Origin: Vreelandella profundi
GTDB taxonomy: Bacteria; Pseudomonadota; Gammaproteobacteria; Pseudomonadales; Halomonadaceae
Length of the DNA: 64,000 bases
Assembly: GCF_019722725.1 (NCBI RefSeq)
Contig: NZ_CP077941.1
Coordinates: 2,170,001-2,234,000 of the forward strand
Direction: 5' to 3'
Shown: positions 8,492 through 17,171 of the stretch, piece by piece
Layout: each line of letters opens with the position of its first letter
How positions within the stretch are numbered: the first letter of the stretch is position 1
Program-made: the position numbers and the translations under genes
Notes under the pieces: model-generated
What the model saw: only the letters and a program-made list of their open reading frames with translations
Database searches by the model: none
Told to the model about the DNA's origin: nothing

Positions 8492-9871
8492 TTACTCGTA
8501 TTGCTGGCGATATTTACGCACCACAACCAGTGCGATAACGTTCAAACCTAGGGTAATCACAAACAGCGTCAAACCAAGCGCAAACGCCACCAGCGACTGT
8601 GGGCTGGCAAAATCCATGTCTCCGGTCAGCTGATTAACGATAGTGACCGTGATGGTTGAAACCGCTTCGAAGGGATTGCCATGCAGCACGGGATTATTAC
8701 CCGCGGCCAATACCACAATCATGGTTTCCCCAATCGCCCGGCTGGCAGCCAACAAAAAGGCCCCGACAATACCCGGCAATGCAGCCGGCAAAACCACCTG
8801 GCGGATCGTTTCAGACTTCGTCGCACCAAGCCCCAGCGCGCCATCGCGTAACGATTTAGGCACCTGAGTAATAATGTCGTCGGAAAGTGATGAGACAAAA
8901 GGAATAATCATAATCCCCATCACCAGGCCAGCGGTCAGCGCGCTGGTGGTGCGGATGTTGATACCGATGACATCACCGACACTCGACAAGAAAGGACCAA
9001 TTACAATCAGCGCGAAAAAACCATAAACAATCGTCGGAATGCCCGCTAACACTTCAATCACCGGCTTAGCGATATTACGCAGCCAGCGTGGAGCGTACTC
9101 GGCCATGTAAATGGCTGTCATAAGACCAATGGGGATAGCCACCAAGAGAGCAATGGCGCTCACCATCATGGTCCCCCATAGCAGTGGCAGTAGTCCAAAC
9201 TCGCCCTGAGCACTCGATCCAGCAGTATTGAAGCGAGGATTCCAAGTGGTTCCCAAGAAAAATTCAGCCGGGCTAATAAAGCTGAAAAACTTTAACGCCT
9301 CCCCCAGCATGGAGAGCACAATCCCTACCGTGGTAAAAATCGCCACGGCCGAGCAGGCTGCTAAGGCGAAAGTAATAACCCGCTCAACTTGGTTTCTAGC
9401 GCGCCATTGGGGTGAAATATGCCGTTTGGCATACGTCAAACCTGCCACGACTAAAACGGCCATTAGTGCGACTAGGCTTAGATTTTCATAGGTATGAAGG
9501 CGCGCCATATGACCGGCAGCCGCAAGCTCTTGGACACTTCCACCGCCGGCGACACCACGCCCTTCGGCTAGTGCAGAAATACGACGTAACGTTGTTTCAA
9601 GCTCTCGGCCGCTCATGCTAGCCACCAGTTCATGGGGCAACTGATGAGTAACGAGCATCTCAATAAGCTGGGGGGCTAAAAAAGACCACAGTAAAAACAG
9701 CACTAAGGCTGGCAGCCCACACCACAATGCAACGAGCACACCGTAGTAGCCCGGCCGCGAGTGCATCCTGACATCATTTTCTGCCGCAACCGCACGGCTT
9801 CGCGTCAACCCCAAGTGGTAAGCCAGGGCCATGATCACGAGCAGTGTGGCTATCAAGGCAATGTTGCTCAT
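8492..9871 (-). CDS. pstC: Phosphate ABC transporter permease PstC
   Basis: A 459-residue permease partner of PstA. It has an N-terminal membrane helix, another near residues 45-70, a periplasmic segment of about 60 residues, and a MetI-like core starting near residue 150. The EAA-type loop DGALGLGATKSETIRQVVLP (near residue 345) docks on PstB. As with pstA, it is longer than the E. coli protein (about 319 residues). A strong hairpin separates it from pstS, so it is probably expressed at a lower level than the binding protein. Confidence 0.94.
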   Translation of the reverse strand: MSNIALIATLLVIMALAYHLGLTRSRAVAAENDVRMHSRPGYYGVLVALWCGLPALVLFLLWSFLAPQLIEMLVTHQLPHELVASMSGRELETTLRRISALAEGRGVAGGGSVQELAAAGHMARLHTYENLSLVALMAVLVVAGLTYAKRHISPQWRARNQVERVITFALAACSAVAIFTTVGIVLSMLGEALKFFSFISPAEFFLGTTWNPRFNTAGSSAQGEFGLLPLLWGTMMVSAIALLVAIPIGLMTAIYMAEYAPRWLRNIAKPVIEVLAGIPTIVYGFFALIVIGPFLSSVGDVIGINIRTTSALTAGLVMGIMIIPFVSSLSDDIITQVPKSLRDGALGLGATKSETIRQVVLPAALPGIVGAFLLAASRAIGETMIVVLAAGNNPVLHGNPFEAVSTITVTIVNQLTGDMDFASPQSLVAFALGLTLFVITLGLNVIALVVVRKYRQQYE

Positions 9872-9902
9872 TATCTCTCCGCCTGTGATTTTCTACATTT
9901 AA

Positions 9903-9932
9903 GCGCCGGCATCAATGATCTGATGCCGGCGC
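9903..9932 (-). terminator. Attenuator hairpin between pstS and pstC
   Basis: Perfect 12-bp arms, GCGCCGGCATCA and TGATGCCGGCGC, enclose a six-base loop in the 108-bp pstS-pstC spacer. On the minus strand it is followed by TTAAATG, a poor T-run, so it fits a partial terminator or an mRNA 3'-end stabiliser that keeps pstS transcripts more abundant than pstCAB. Confidence 0.65.
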
Positions 9933-9979
9933 GACTGCCAATCGAGTTAAGTGTTAATCGGTGGCAAGTAGACCCGAGT

Positions 9980-10996
9980 TTACTCTGGGCTAACCACAGT
10001 GCGGGCTTGGAACTGCTCAAGCGCCGTTGCGCGCTCTTCTTCATCTAGCGGGATGAGGCCAGCATCTTCCAGCGGGCTGCCGTAGCCTGACACCATGTCA
10101 TTCAGGAAGTATTCGGTGTATTCCGCAAGGCCCGGAATTACGTCAAGGTGCTCACCTTTCACGTAGAAGAACAGCGGACGAGAAACAGGGTATTCACCCG
10201 AGCCAATGGTTTCCAAGCTTGGCGTTACGCCGTCAACGGTAGCCACTTGCAGGCGATCGCGGTTCTGGTCGTAAAAGCTAAGACCAAACACCCCAACGGC
10301 GTCTTCTTGAGCATCTAGACGCGCTAGTGTTTCAGTGTAATCGCCAGCAATTTCAACGATACGGCCATCGCCACGTAGGTTGACACAGGCATCACCCTCA
10401 ACCTGGGCATCGCTTTCACAGCCAGGGTGAATGACTTTCTCTTCGAATACTTCACGGGTGCCGTGGTTTGAGGCGGGGATGACCAGCACAATTTCCTGGT
10501 CAGGCAGGTCAGAATCGATTTCTGACCAGCGGGTATAGGGATTATCCACCAGCTCGCCGTCTTGAGTCACTTGGGCAGCGGCAGCCTTGAAGACATGCTC
10601 AGGCGTCAGCTCAAATGCTCCGCGGTCTAGGCGAGAGGCAAAAACGATACCGTCGTAGCCGAACTTGACCTCAAGTATTTCATTGACTCCGGCCTCATTA
10701 CAGCTCGCTACTTCAGCGCTACGCATGGCGCGTGAGGCATTCGCAATATCGATGGTGTTTTCGCCAACGCCTTGGCAAAACTGACGCAAACCACCACCAG
10801 AGCCACCAGAGCCAACGACCGGCGTACTGAACTGAGAAAAGGTATTACCGAATTCTTCAGCGACGATACTGGCAAACGGTAGCACCGTAGAGGAACCCGC
10901 AATCTGCACGGTATCGCGCGCCATTGCAGCAGCGGAAATGCCAGTGGCCAGGGCCGCTACTACTGCAACACCTAATGTCTTCTTAGTTACATTCAT
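9980..10996 (-). CDS. pstS: Periplasmic phosphate-binding protein PstS
   Basis: The 338-residue solute-binding protein that delivers phosphate to PstCA. A Sec signal peptide covers about residues 1-26 (MNVTKK, a hydrophobic stretch, cleavage after AMA). The mature start DTVQIAGSSTVLPF and the later GSGGSGGGLRQF form the phosphate loop region typical of PstS of the pseudomonad/halomonad type. There is no lipobox, so the protein should be soluble. A Pho box lies 97 bp upstream of the ATG, indicating PhoB activation under phosphate limitation. Confidence 0.95.
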   Translation of the reverse strand: MNVTKKTLGVAVVAALATGISAAAMARDTVQIAGSSTVLPFASIVAEEFGNTFSQFSTPVVGSGGSGGGLRQFCQGVGENTIDIANASRAMRSAEVASCNEAGVNEILEVKFGYDGIVFASRLDRGAFELTPEHVFKAAAAQVTQDGELVDNPYTRWSEIDSDLPDQEIVLVIPASNHGTREVFEEKVIHPGCESDAQVEGDACVNLRGDGRIVEIAGDYTETLARLDAQEDAVGVFGLSFYDQNRDRLQVATVDGVTPSLETIGSGEYPVSRPLFFYVKGEHLDVIPGLAEYTEYFLNDMVSGYGSPLEDAGLIPLDEEERATALEQFQARTVVSPE

Positions 10997-11092
10997 CGTC
11001 GTGTTCCCCTCTGGTTTAATATCCGGTTAGCACTTACTTTCCGGAAGAGCTGGCCCAATGGCCTTGCGCAAAGAGGAGTCTGCACACGATCG

Positions 11093-11110
11093 ATTGCAGA
11101 AATATGACAG
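11093..11110 (-). promoter_or_regulatory. Pho box (PhoB site) of the pst operon
   Basis: Minus-strand sequence CTGTCATATTTCTGCAAT gives two 7-mers (CTGTCAT and CTGCAAT) separated by four A/T bases, matching the PhoB consensus with one clear deviation in the second half. It lies 97 bp upstream of the pstS start and just beyond the end of the TSUP gene. The position and orientation suit activation of pstSCAB. Confidence 0.8.
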
Positions 11111-11137
11111 TGACACATTATTGCTATTTTTTTGACG

Positions 11138-11869
11138 TCACACTAAAAGCCCTATCGCTGCCAGTGTACACAGCGTTAGTGAGGCGCCCTGCAGTAGACG
11201 TCTATCTAAGCGATGCGCTAGCGTATCTGCCAACGCATTACCGATCAGCACCGCGGGCAAAAAAGTCAGCGCAATTTGAAAATGCCATAGCTGAATTTGA
11301 TCCGCCAGCGCGAGCGTTATCAACGTTAATGTGGAGGTTAGAATAAAGAAAGCGGCCAGGTTTCCGCGCATTCGATCAGGCGGTAAACCGTGCATTAACA
11401 ATACGATAGGCGGGCCGCCAATAGCCGCAACGGTACCAAAAATACCCGACAGAACGCCCGCTCCAAACAGCGTTATACGGTTCACCGGCAGCTGAAAGCG
11501 GCATAATGTGACGAGTACCGTAAACAACACGATAACGGCAATTAGCTTTTCTAGAATCACCATGGGCGCCACAAGTAACAGCCAAACGCCCAGCGCATTA
11601 CCCGGCAGGCGCCCTACTAACGCCATTCCAATCGCATCCAGCCGCACCTCGTGCCAATAGTGGCGAACCATCATAAGCGAGACGGTCAGCCCAAATAACA
11701 CTAGGATGACCGGCACTAAGCGAGGCTCCAACATCAACAGCAGCGGCGCTCCCACTACCGCCAACCCAAAGCCGGTGGCTCGCTGAACAAAGGCGCCAAG
11801 CATCAAAACTGCGGCACAGGCAAGCCAGGTATCTAATGGCAGATTGGCCCAGGCGAGCAGACTATCCAT
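11138..11869 (-). CDS. TSUP-family (TauE/SafE) membrane permease
   Basis: A 243-residue integral membrane protein with about eight hydrophobic segments and a TauE/SafE-like pattern. The first repeat has GAFVQRATGFGLAVVGAPLL (residues 25-44) and the second has GAGVLSGIFGTVAAIGGPPI (near 136-155), the duplicated motif of the family. Members export sulfite, sulfoacetate or related organic anions; the substrate here is unknown. It lies 22 bp after the Bcr/CflA-like gene and may be co-transcribed with it. Its 3' end abuts the Pho box region of pstS. Confidence 0.82.
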   Translation of the reverse strand: MDSLLAWANLPLDTWLACAAVLMLGAFVQRATGFGLAVVGAPLLLMLEPRLVPVILVLFGLTVSLMMVRHYWHEVRLDAIGMALVGRLPGNALGVWLLLVAPMVILEKLIAVIVLFTVLVTLCRFQLPVNRITLFGAGVLSGIFGTVAAIGGPPIVLLMHGLPPDRMRGNLAAFFILTSTLTLITLALADQIQLWHFQIALTFLPAVLIGNALADTLAHRLDRRLLQGASLTLCTLAAIGLLV

Positions 11870-11891
11870 GCATGCTATTCATGTGTGCTGT

Positions 11892-13088
11892 TCATCCTCG
11901 CAGTTCATCCACCGCAGGCTTTTTCGTTAGCTTGCGTACGCCAATATTACCCAGCAGAGTAGCACTCAGCATGGTGAGAACCATCGGCCACAGATGCTCC
12001 ACTTCAAACAGCCCAACCATGACACCCGCGAGCGCTCCGCAGGTAAATTGGATACCGCCAAGCAACGCCGTTGCCGTTGCGCTGATATGCCCAAAATGAT
12101 CCAACAGTGCGGAAATAGCGTTAGGTGTAATCAATCCAATCATGCCGGTAAATAGCATAATGAGAGGAACCACAACGAACAGTGACGCCATATTCAAAGC
12201 GGTAACAAGCACCAGCCCAAGCGCGGCAACCAACTGCACCAGCAGCCCTAAGCGTAAATTTTGTTGCGGCGAGCGCTTACGCAACAGATGAATATTGACG
12301 CGATTGGAAAGCGCAATAACCAGTACGTTCACACCAAACACAAGAGGATAAGTGCCTGGAGACAAACAAAAATAGTCTAGATAAAGAAAGGGCGACGCGG
12401 TTACAAATGCAAATAGGCCGGCAAACGAAGAAGCGACGGCACAAATATAGCCCATTCCCTCCCGGTGCTTAAGCACGCTGGCATAGTTACGAATAACCTG
12501 CCGTGGTGACGCTGCCGGTAATGACATATCGCGTGTTTCAGGCAGGCGCGTACCTAAAAGCCATAGTAAGAAACCGGCATAGACCGCTAAAAATACGAAA
12601 ATTAGCCACCACCCGGCCACATGAAGCAGCAAACTGCCCACCGCCGGTGCTACGAGCGGCGCCAGCATCATTATCATCGCCATAGTAGACATGACTTTGG
12701 CAGCCTCTCGGCCGCTAAAACAGTCGCGCACAATCGCGGCCGAATTGACCACGCAGGCACCTCCGCCAAGCGCTTGTATAAAACGCCAGAAGAGTAGCGT
12801 AGACAAACTATCCACCGTGGTAATCGCTAGGCTTGCCAGCATAAAAACGACTAAACCACCGAGCAGTACCGGCTTGCGCCCCATTCGATCAGATAGCGGA
12901 CCAAAGCAAAGCTGGCCTAATGCAAAGCCAAACAAAAAAACGCTAATGGAAAGCTCAGTACGATGAATGCTAGCACCAATGCTCTCAGCAATGATGCCTA
13001 TAGCGGGCAAATACGCATCAATAGCAAAGGGAGCAAGCGCAGTATTGGCAGCGACCAACAGTGCCACCCGGCGAGGATTAAGGTGCAT
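11892..13088 (-). CDS. Bcr/CflA-family MFS multidrug exporter
   Basis: A 398-residue, 12-helix major facilitator. The start MHLNPRRVALLVAANTALAP and the motif FAIDAYLPA (helix 1), then FGFALGQLCFGPLSDRMGRK (motif A between helices 2 and 3), are typical of Bcr/CflA proton-drug antiporters. ATG 13088 is chosen because AAGGAG lies four bases upstream, against a TTG at 13109. It may be co-transcribed with the TSUP gene. Substrate specificity (bicyclomycin, chloramphenicol and others in relatives) cannot be inferred. Confidence 0.87.
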   Translation of the reverse strand: MHLNPRRVALLVAANTALAPFAIDAYLPAIGIIAESIGASIHRTELSISVFLFGFALGQLCFGPLSDRMGRKPVLLGGLVVFMLASLAITTVDSLSTLLFWRFIQALGGGACVVNSAAIVRDCFSGREAAKVMSTMAMIMMLAPLVAPAVGSLLLHVAGWWLIFVFLAVYAGFLLWLLGTRLPETRDMSLPAASPRQVIRNYASVLKHREGMGYICAVASSFAGLFAFVTASPFLYLDYFCLSPGTYPLVFGVNVLVIALSNRVNIHLLRKRSPQQNLRLGLLVQLVAALGLVLVTALNMASLFVVVPLIMLFTGMIGLITPNAISALLDHFGHISATATALLGGIQFTCGALAGVMVGLFEVEHLWPMVLTMLSATLLGNIGVRKLTKKPAVDELRG

Positions 13089-13362
13089 GGGTCTCCTTAG
13101 GAGGCACAACAGGTGCGCACAGGGATAGATAGGCCGCTAAGCATAGACGATTTGATTACATTTGTCGGTATTTACACGCTGTTACCACTGCTTCGCCCAG
13201 CCTAAGCGTTCTAATCAAAGCTTGATGGATAGGGCGAAAAATTTAGATAGCAACAGATAAAGAGGCCAGCACGCGCAAGCGATCATAAAAAGCAGGAACA
13301 CGACGGCTCAGCGTACTACGCAAACCCCGCTATTTTAGCCGCAGGGTCAGTTCAAAGGCGTG

Positions 13363-13881
13363 CTAGCAATGAGTTGCCGCACACTGTGATTCAAGCATCT
13401 CCACCAGCGGCTGAAACTGCTCGCGGTTATGCTCGTTCATGTGCATTAAAATGCGGTGGGCCTCAAGAATTCGCTCACGCAGGCCTTCTTCGTCTGCGGG
13501 TTCTTCTGGCAATTCTTCAAGAGAGTCACTGAGCGCGACCGGTTGCTGCAAAGGCGCTTCCATTAAGGTAAAAAAGCGCGCAAAGCCCATCACGTCCAGC
13601 ATTTTTCGAACGTCAGGATTATCGACAATAATGGTTGGCGGCTGCTCCAGGCGTCCTTTGACAGCCATCGCTACCTTAGCGAGAAAGCCCAGTGCGGTGG
13701 AGTCCACGTTAGTAGCCTCTCGCAGGTCAATCAATACGGCGCGCAGCCCCGGCGTCTCGGCAAGACGTTGGGCTTGAGAGTCAAGCGTAGCGCATAGCGT
13801 CAAGCGCACATCGCCACACAGCTTTAAAACAAAAACACCAGTATCGAACGCCGCTTTAATGCGACCTTCTTCAATCAGCAT
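13363..13881 (-). CDS. STAS-domain anti-sigma factor antagonist, RssC-like
   Basis: A 172-residue protein with a STAS domain at about residues 5-95. The motif VDSTALGFLAK contains the serine that a partner kinase usually phosphorylates and SpoIIE-type phosphatases dephosphorylate. The C-terminal 70 residues are acidic and helical with no recognised domain. The start is ATG 13881, overlapping the end of the phosphatase gene by 11 bases; a TTG two codons earlier is less likely. In Pseudomonas a response-regulator phosphatase and a STAS protein (RssB/RssC) act together on RpoS availability. The same role here is inferred from order and domain content. Confidence 0.82.
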   Translation of the reverse strand: MLIEEGRIKAAFDTGVFVLKLCGDVRLTLCATLDSQAQRLAETPGLRAVLIDLREATNVDSTALGFLAKVAMAVKGRLEQPPTIIVDNPDVRKMLDVMGFARFFTLMEAPLQQPVALSDSLEELPEEPADEEGLRERILEAHRILMHMNEHNREQFQPLVEMLESQCAATHC

Positions 13882-15064
13882 GACCAAATCCGCTCACCAT
13901 CATGATTGTAAGATCATCGGGTAAAGCATCACGCTCCTGATTAGCATCAAACTGCGCATCCCCTTTCGCCAGGAGTGCGTTAGTTCCTACTAATCGATCG
14001 CGCAACTGCTCAAGCGTTACACTCTCGCTTACTAATTGCTCAAGTTCCTTGAGCCGCGTGTCGAGCGTCTTACCCGGCAAGCATTCCAATACACCGTCTG
14101 AACATAGCCACAAACGAAACTCAGGCGGCAAGGAACAGCTCAGCGAAGGATACTCTACATCGGGGAAAAGGCCTACCGGCATTCCTTCGCCTTCTAAGCG
14201 GCTTAGCTTTCCCTCTACCACTAACAGAGGCATGGGCAGCTGAGCGCCGAGCGAATAGTGCAGAGTCTTTTCCTCATGGTCAATAACACCGACAAATAAC
14301 GTCGCGTGCTTGCCAATATCAGTGCCCTGCAACTCACGGTTCATGGCCGTTAGCCAATCTGGCGGTAAGTTCTCAGGCTTTTGACCATCCCACTCACTGA
14401 GCCAGCGGTTACATAAATACTTCAAAAGCACCGTCACGAATGCTGATGAGGCACCATGCCCCGACACATCCGCAAAGTAAAAAGCGCTATAGCGTTCGTT
14501 ATAGCGCTGATAATCAAGAAAATCCCCGGATAAATACAGCGAGGGAGCAAACCAGTAATCGAAATACACCCCGTTGATGACTTTAGGATGAATCGGCAGT
14601 AAGCGCCGCTGGATATGGCCTCCGCTCTGCTGATCCATACGCAGCAGCGCTAGGTGCGTCTCTAGGCTTTCATTTAGCTCAGCCAGGCGCTCGTGGTCGC
14701 GTTCACGCTCCAGGGCAAGATCATTAAGCTCAATTGCTTTACGAATCATCCGACGTAACAGCTCAGCATGGCGCAGTGGATGAACAATATAGTCCACCAG
14801 GCCAACATCAATCGCCTTAATAAGATCCGCATCTTGGCGCGAGTCGCTGACCACCAGCGTCGGTAGGCGCCGGGTTAGCTGCGACCACTGCTGCCTAGGT
14901 ACCGCTCTGGCATGCGCAACAATAAGCGCAGTGCCAGCGGGTAAATGCTCAATACTCTCTGATGCAAACACCCACATGCCATCGCAGGTAATGGCTTCAG
15001 CCAGCGCATCGCGCCCACGACCCGGTTCATCGATGACCGCGATCAGCTGCTTAGAATGATCCAT
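13871..15064 (-). CDS. SpoIIE-type PP2C phosphatase with degenerate receiver domain (RssB-like)
   Basis: A 397-residue protein: receiver-like fold at about 5-115, a coiled-coil linker around 120-155 (LERERDHERLAELNES), and a PP2C/SpoIIE serine phosphatase domain from about 165. Metal-binding acidic residues are visible in SGDFLDY, FADVSGHGASS, CSDGVLE and DDLTIMM. The receiver is degenerate: the phosphoacceptor strand reads ALIVAHARAVP with no Asp, and the lysine before the last strand's proline is replaced (YIVHPL). Phosphorylation control is therefore unlikely. Its expected substrate is the phosphorylated STAS protein encoded next. ATG 15064 is favoured for GAGG spacing; 15067 and TTG 15076 are alternatives. 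Confidence 0.82.
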   Translation of the reverse strand: MDHSKQLIAVIDEPGRGRDALAEAITCDGMWVFASESIEHLPAGTALIVAHARAVPRQQWSQLTRRLPTLVVSDSRQDADLIKAIDVGLVDYIVHPLRHAELLRRMIRKAIELNDLALERERDHERLAELNESLETHLALLRMDQQSGGHIQRRLLPIHPKVINGVYFDYWFAPSLYLSGDFLDYQRYNERYSAFYFADVSGHGASSAFVTVLLKYLCNRWLSEWDGQKPENLPPDWLTAMNRELQGTDIGKHATLFVGVIDHEEKTLHYSLGAQLPMPLLVVEGKLSRLEGEGMPVGLFPDVEYPSLSCSLPPEFRLWLCSDGVLECLPGKTLDTRLKELEQLVSESVTLEQLRDRLVGTNALLAKGDAQFDANQERDALPDDLTIMMVSGFGHAD

Positions 15065-15072
15065 CATTAGCC

Positions 15073-15900
15073 TCAATCGGCGCTATTATCGCCATTAACG
15101 CCGTCATCACTAAGGTCGCTATCATCACTAAAGTCGCTATCATCAAAATCAAAGGCATCGGCGGCAAATGGGTCATCGCCCAGTTCTCCATCACTCACCT
15201 CAAATTGACGACTCTGTAAGAAAGCATCACGGATAAAGCTATAACGATCACCGCGGATCAACTCCTCCTGATCAAGCAAGCCTGCACGAACATCGATTAC
15301 CCGCAGTGCAGTAAGGCTTATACGAGCGGTATCATCATCGACATAGGTGACCGGGTACGCAGCCATGTCGGCCGGTAAGCCGGAAGTGTCACGCAGCGTA
15401 CTTGGGCCTAACAAAGGCAGTACAAGATAGCGCGAATCATCCCACCCCCACACTGCTAGTGTTTGACCAAAATCTTCTTTATCGGCGTTTATTTCCATCA
15501 AGGTGGCATAATCTAATAACCCACCAATGCCCACGGTGGAGTTAATCAAAAACCGTGACGTAGCAAGGCCCGCGTTTGCTGGTTTGCCCTGAAGAAGACT
15601 ATTAAGCGCCGTTCTCACTTCGCCTAAATTGGAAAAAAAGTTACCTACTCCCGTTTGTACCGGATCAGGCGTCACCGTGCGGTAGCCTTGAGCGACTGGC
15701 TTCAGCGCATAGCGATCTAACACGTCGTTAAACGCAAACACTTTGCGGTTAAAGCCTTCCCAAGGATCATCAGGATTAGTGTCTTGCGCCACCTGCGTGC
15801 TGGCACAGCCACCGGTTGCCAATAACGCCACCAACAGTAGCGGCAATCCTCGTGTACGCCAGGTAAGCGCTGACTTTTCTTTATTTAACAACGGCTGCAT
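15073..15900 (-). CDS. mlaA: Outer-membrane lipoprotein MlaA (VacJ)
   Basis: A 275-residue lipoprotein of the retrograde phospholipid transport system that keeps lipid asymmetry of the outer membrane. A signal sequence ends in a lipobox-like LLATGGC at about residues 26-32. DPWEGFNRKVFAFND, the VacJ signature, follows near 45-60, and the core runs to about 240. The C-terminal tail is very acidic and repetitive (FDDSDFSDDSDLSDD) and is unusual for the family. ATG 15900 is chosen over an upstream in-frame start because AAAGGAAAAGG precedes it. It sits between the FabH-like gene and the phosphatase gene; no mlaBCDEF is nearby. Confidence 0.93.
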   Translation of the reverse strand: MQPLLNKEKSALTWRTRGLPLLLVALLATGGCASTQVAQDTNPDDPWEGFNRKVFAFNDVLDRYALKPVAQGYRTVTPDPVQTGVGNFFSNLGEVRTALNSLLQGKPANAGLATSRFLINSTVGIGGLLDYATLMEINADKEDFGQTLAVWGWDDSRYLVLPLLGPSTLRDTSGLPADMAAYPVTYVDDDTARISLTALRVIDVRAGLLDQEELIRGDRYSFIRDAFLQSRQFEVSDGELGDDPFAADAFDFDDSDFSDDSDLSDDGVNGDNSAD

Positions 15901-15931
15901 GACCTTTTCCTTTATCAATTTCAGCGCCACG

Positions 15932-17053
15932 TTACCGGCGACGAACCACCACACTTCCAGCACTGTAACCCGCCCCGAAGGAGCAAATTACGCCAATGTC
16001 GCTCTCAACCAGCTCTTCGCGATGAAGGTGAAACGCAATAATCGAACCCGCAGAGCTAGTGTTCGCGTAGCGATCCAAAATAATCGGCGCCTGGGCGGCG
16101 CTTGGGTCGTAGCCAAGCACTTTGCGGGCAATCAAGTCATTCATATGCTGATTGGCTTGATGCAGCCACATACGCTTTAAATCGCTGCCACTCAGCTCCA
16201 AAGACGCTAAATGATCGGTGATCAATTTAGCCACCATTGGACAGACCTCTTTAAAGACCCGCCGCCCTTCTTGTACAAACAGCTTATCAAGGGCCAGCGG
16301 ATCACTGTCCGTTACACGGTTGAGAAAGCCAGCGTTATTACGAATCGCATTGGAAAACTTAGTAACTAGGCGCGTACCCAGGATTTCAAACTGTTCATCG
16401 GCAGTGGCCATCGCGCTATTTTCTAGCACAATGGCGGTGCAAGCATCGCCGAAAATAAAGTGACTGTCACGATCTCGGAAATTGAGATGCGCCGAGCAAA
16501 TTTCCGGATTGACCACTAGCGCGCGCTTAATGCTGCCAGACGCTATCGCATTGGCCGCGGTTTCCAACGCAAACGTCGCTGAGCTGCAAGCGACATTCAT
16601 ATCAAATCCGTAGCCACTGGTACCCAGCGCTTCCTGCACTTCTACTGCCACGGCGGGATAAGCACGCTCTAAATTCGAACAGGCAACGATCACAAGCTCA
16701 ATGTCAGCAGGATCAACGCGCGCAGCGGCCAAAGCTTGGCGCGCAGCGGCAGTAGCCATTTCACACTGAAGTGAGGCTTCATCATTATTCCGCTGTGGCA
16801 GTTTAGGCCGCATACGCTGTGGGTCAAGTATACCCTGCGCATCTAGGACGTAACGATTCTTAATACCTGATGCTTTTTCAATAAATTCACTGCTCGAGTG
16901 AGCCAGTGGCTCATGCTCTCCTCGGGCAATTGCGTCAGCATGCTGATGATTCTCACCGTCTACCCAAGTATTAAAGGCCGTCACTAGGGCGGCATTATCA
17001 ACGGCGTGTTCCGGCGTATAGAGACCTGTTCCGGTGATCACCACATGTGTCAT
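15932..17053 (-). CDS. Beta-ketoacyl-ACP synthase III-like protein (PA3286-type)
   Basis: A 373-residue thiolase-fold enzyme of the KAS III family. The catalytic Cys is in MNVACSSATF near residue 180, and the His/Asn pair is expected in LHQANQHM and DRYANTSSAGS toward the C-terminus. The N-terminal insertion with FIEKASGIKNRYV resembles Pseudomonas PA3286, which condenses octanoyl-CoA with malonyl-ACP to feed beta-oxidation intermediates into lipid synthesis. That activity is known for the relative and only inferred here. It lies 31 bp upstream of mlaA in the same orientation and may share its transcript. Confidence 0.85.
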   Translation of the reverse strand: MTHVVITGTGLYTPEHAVDNAALVTAFNTWVDGENHQHADAIARGEHEPLAHSSSEFIEKASGIKNRYVLDAQGILDPQRMRPKLPQRNNDEASLQCEMATAAARQALAAARVDPADIELVIVACSNLERAYPAVAVEVQEALGTSGYGFDMNVACSSATFALETAANAIASGSIKRALVVNPEICSAHLNFRDRDSHFIFGDACTAIVLENSAMATADEQFEILGTRLVTKFSNAIRNNAGFLNRVTDSDPLALDKLFVQEGRRVFKEVCPMVAKLITDHLASLELSGSDLKRMWLHQANQHMNDLIARKVLGYDPSAAQAPIILDRYANTSSAGSIIAFHLHREELVESDIGVICSFGAGYSAGSVVVRRR

Positions 17054-17171
17054 GCCAATCTCCTTTTAGCGGCTTACCGACGTCATTTTCGGCGCAACCA
17101 TAACGTTACTGTGTGCGTAAAATAGCGCTTTTTCCAGCAACTTTTTTTCGACACCTATTTTAGCCAACGCA

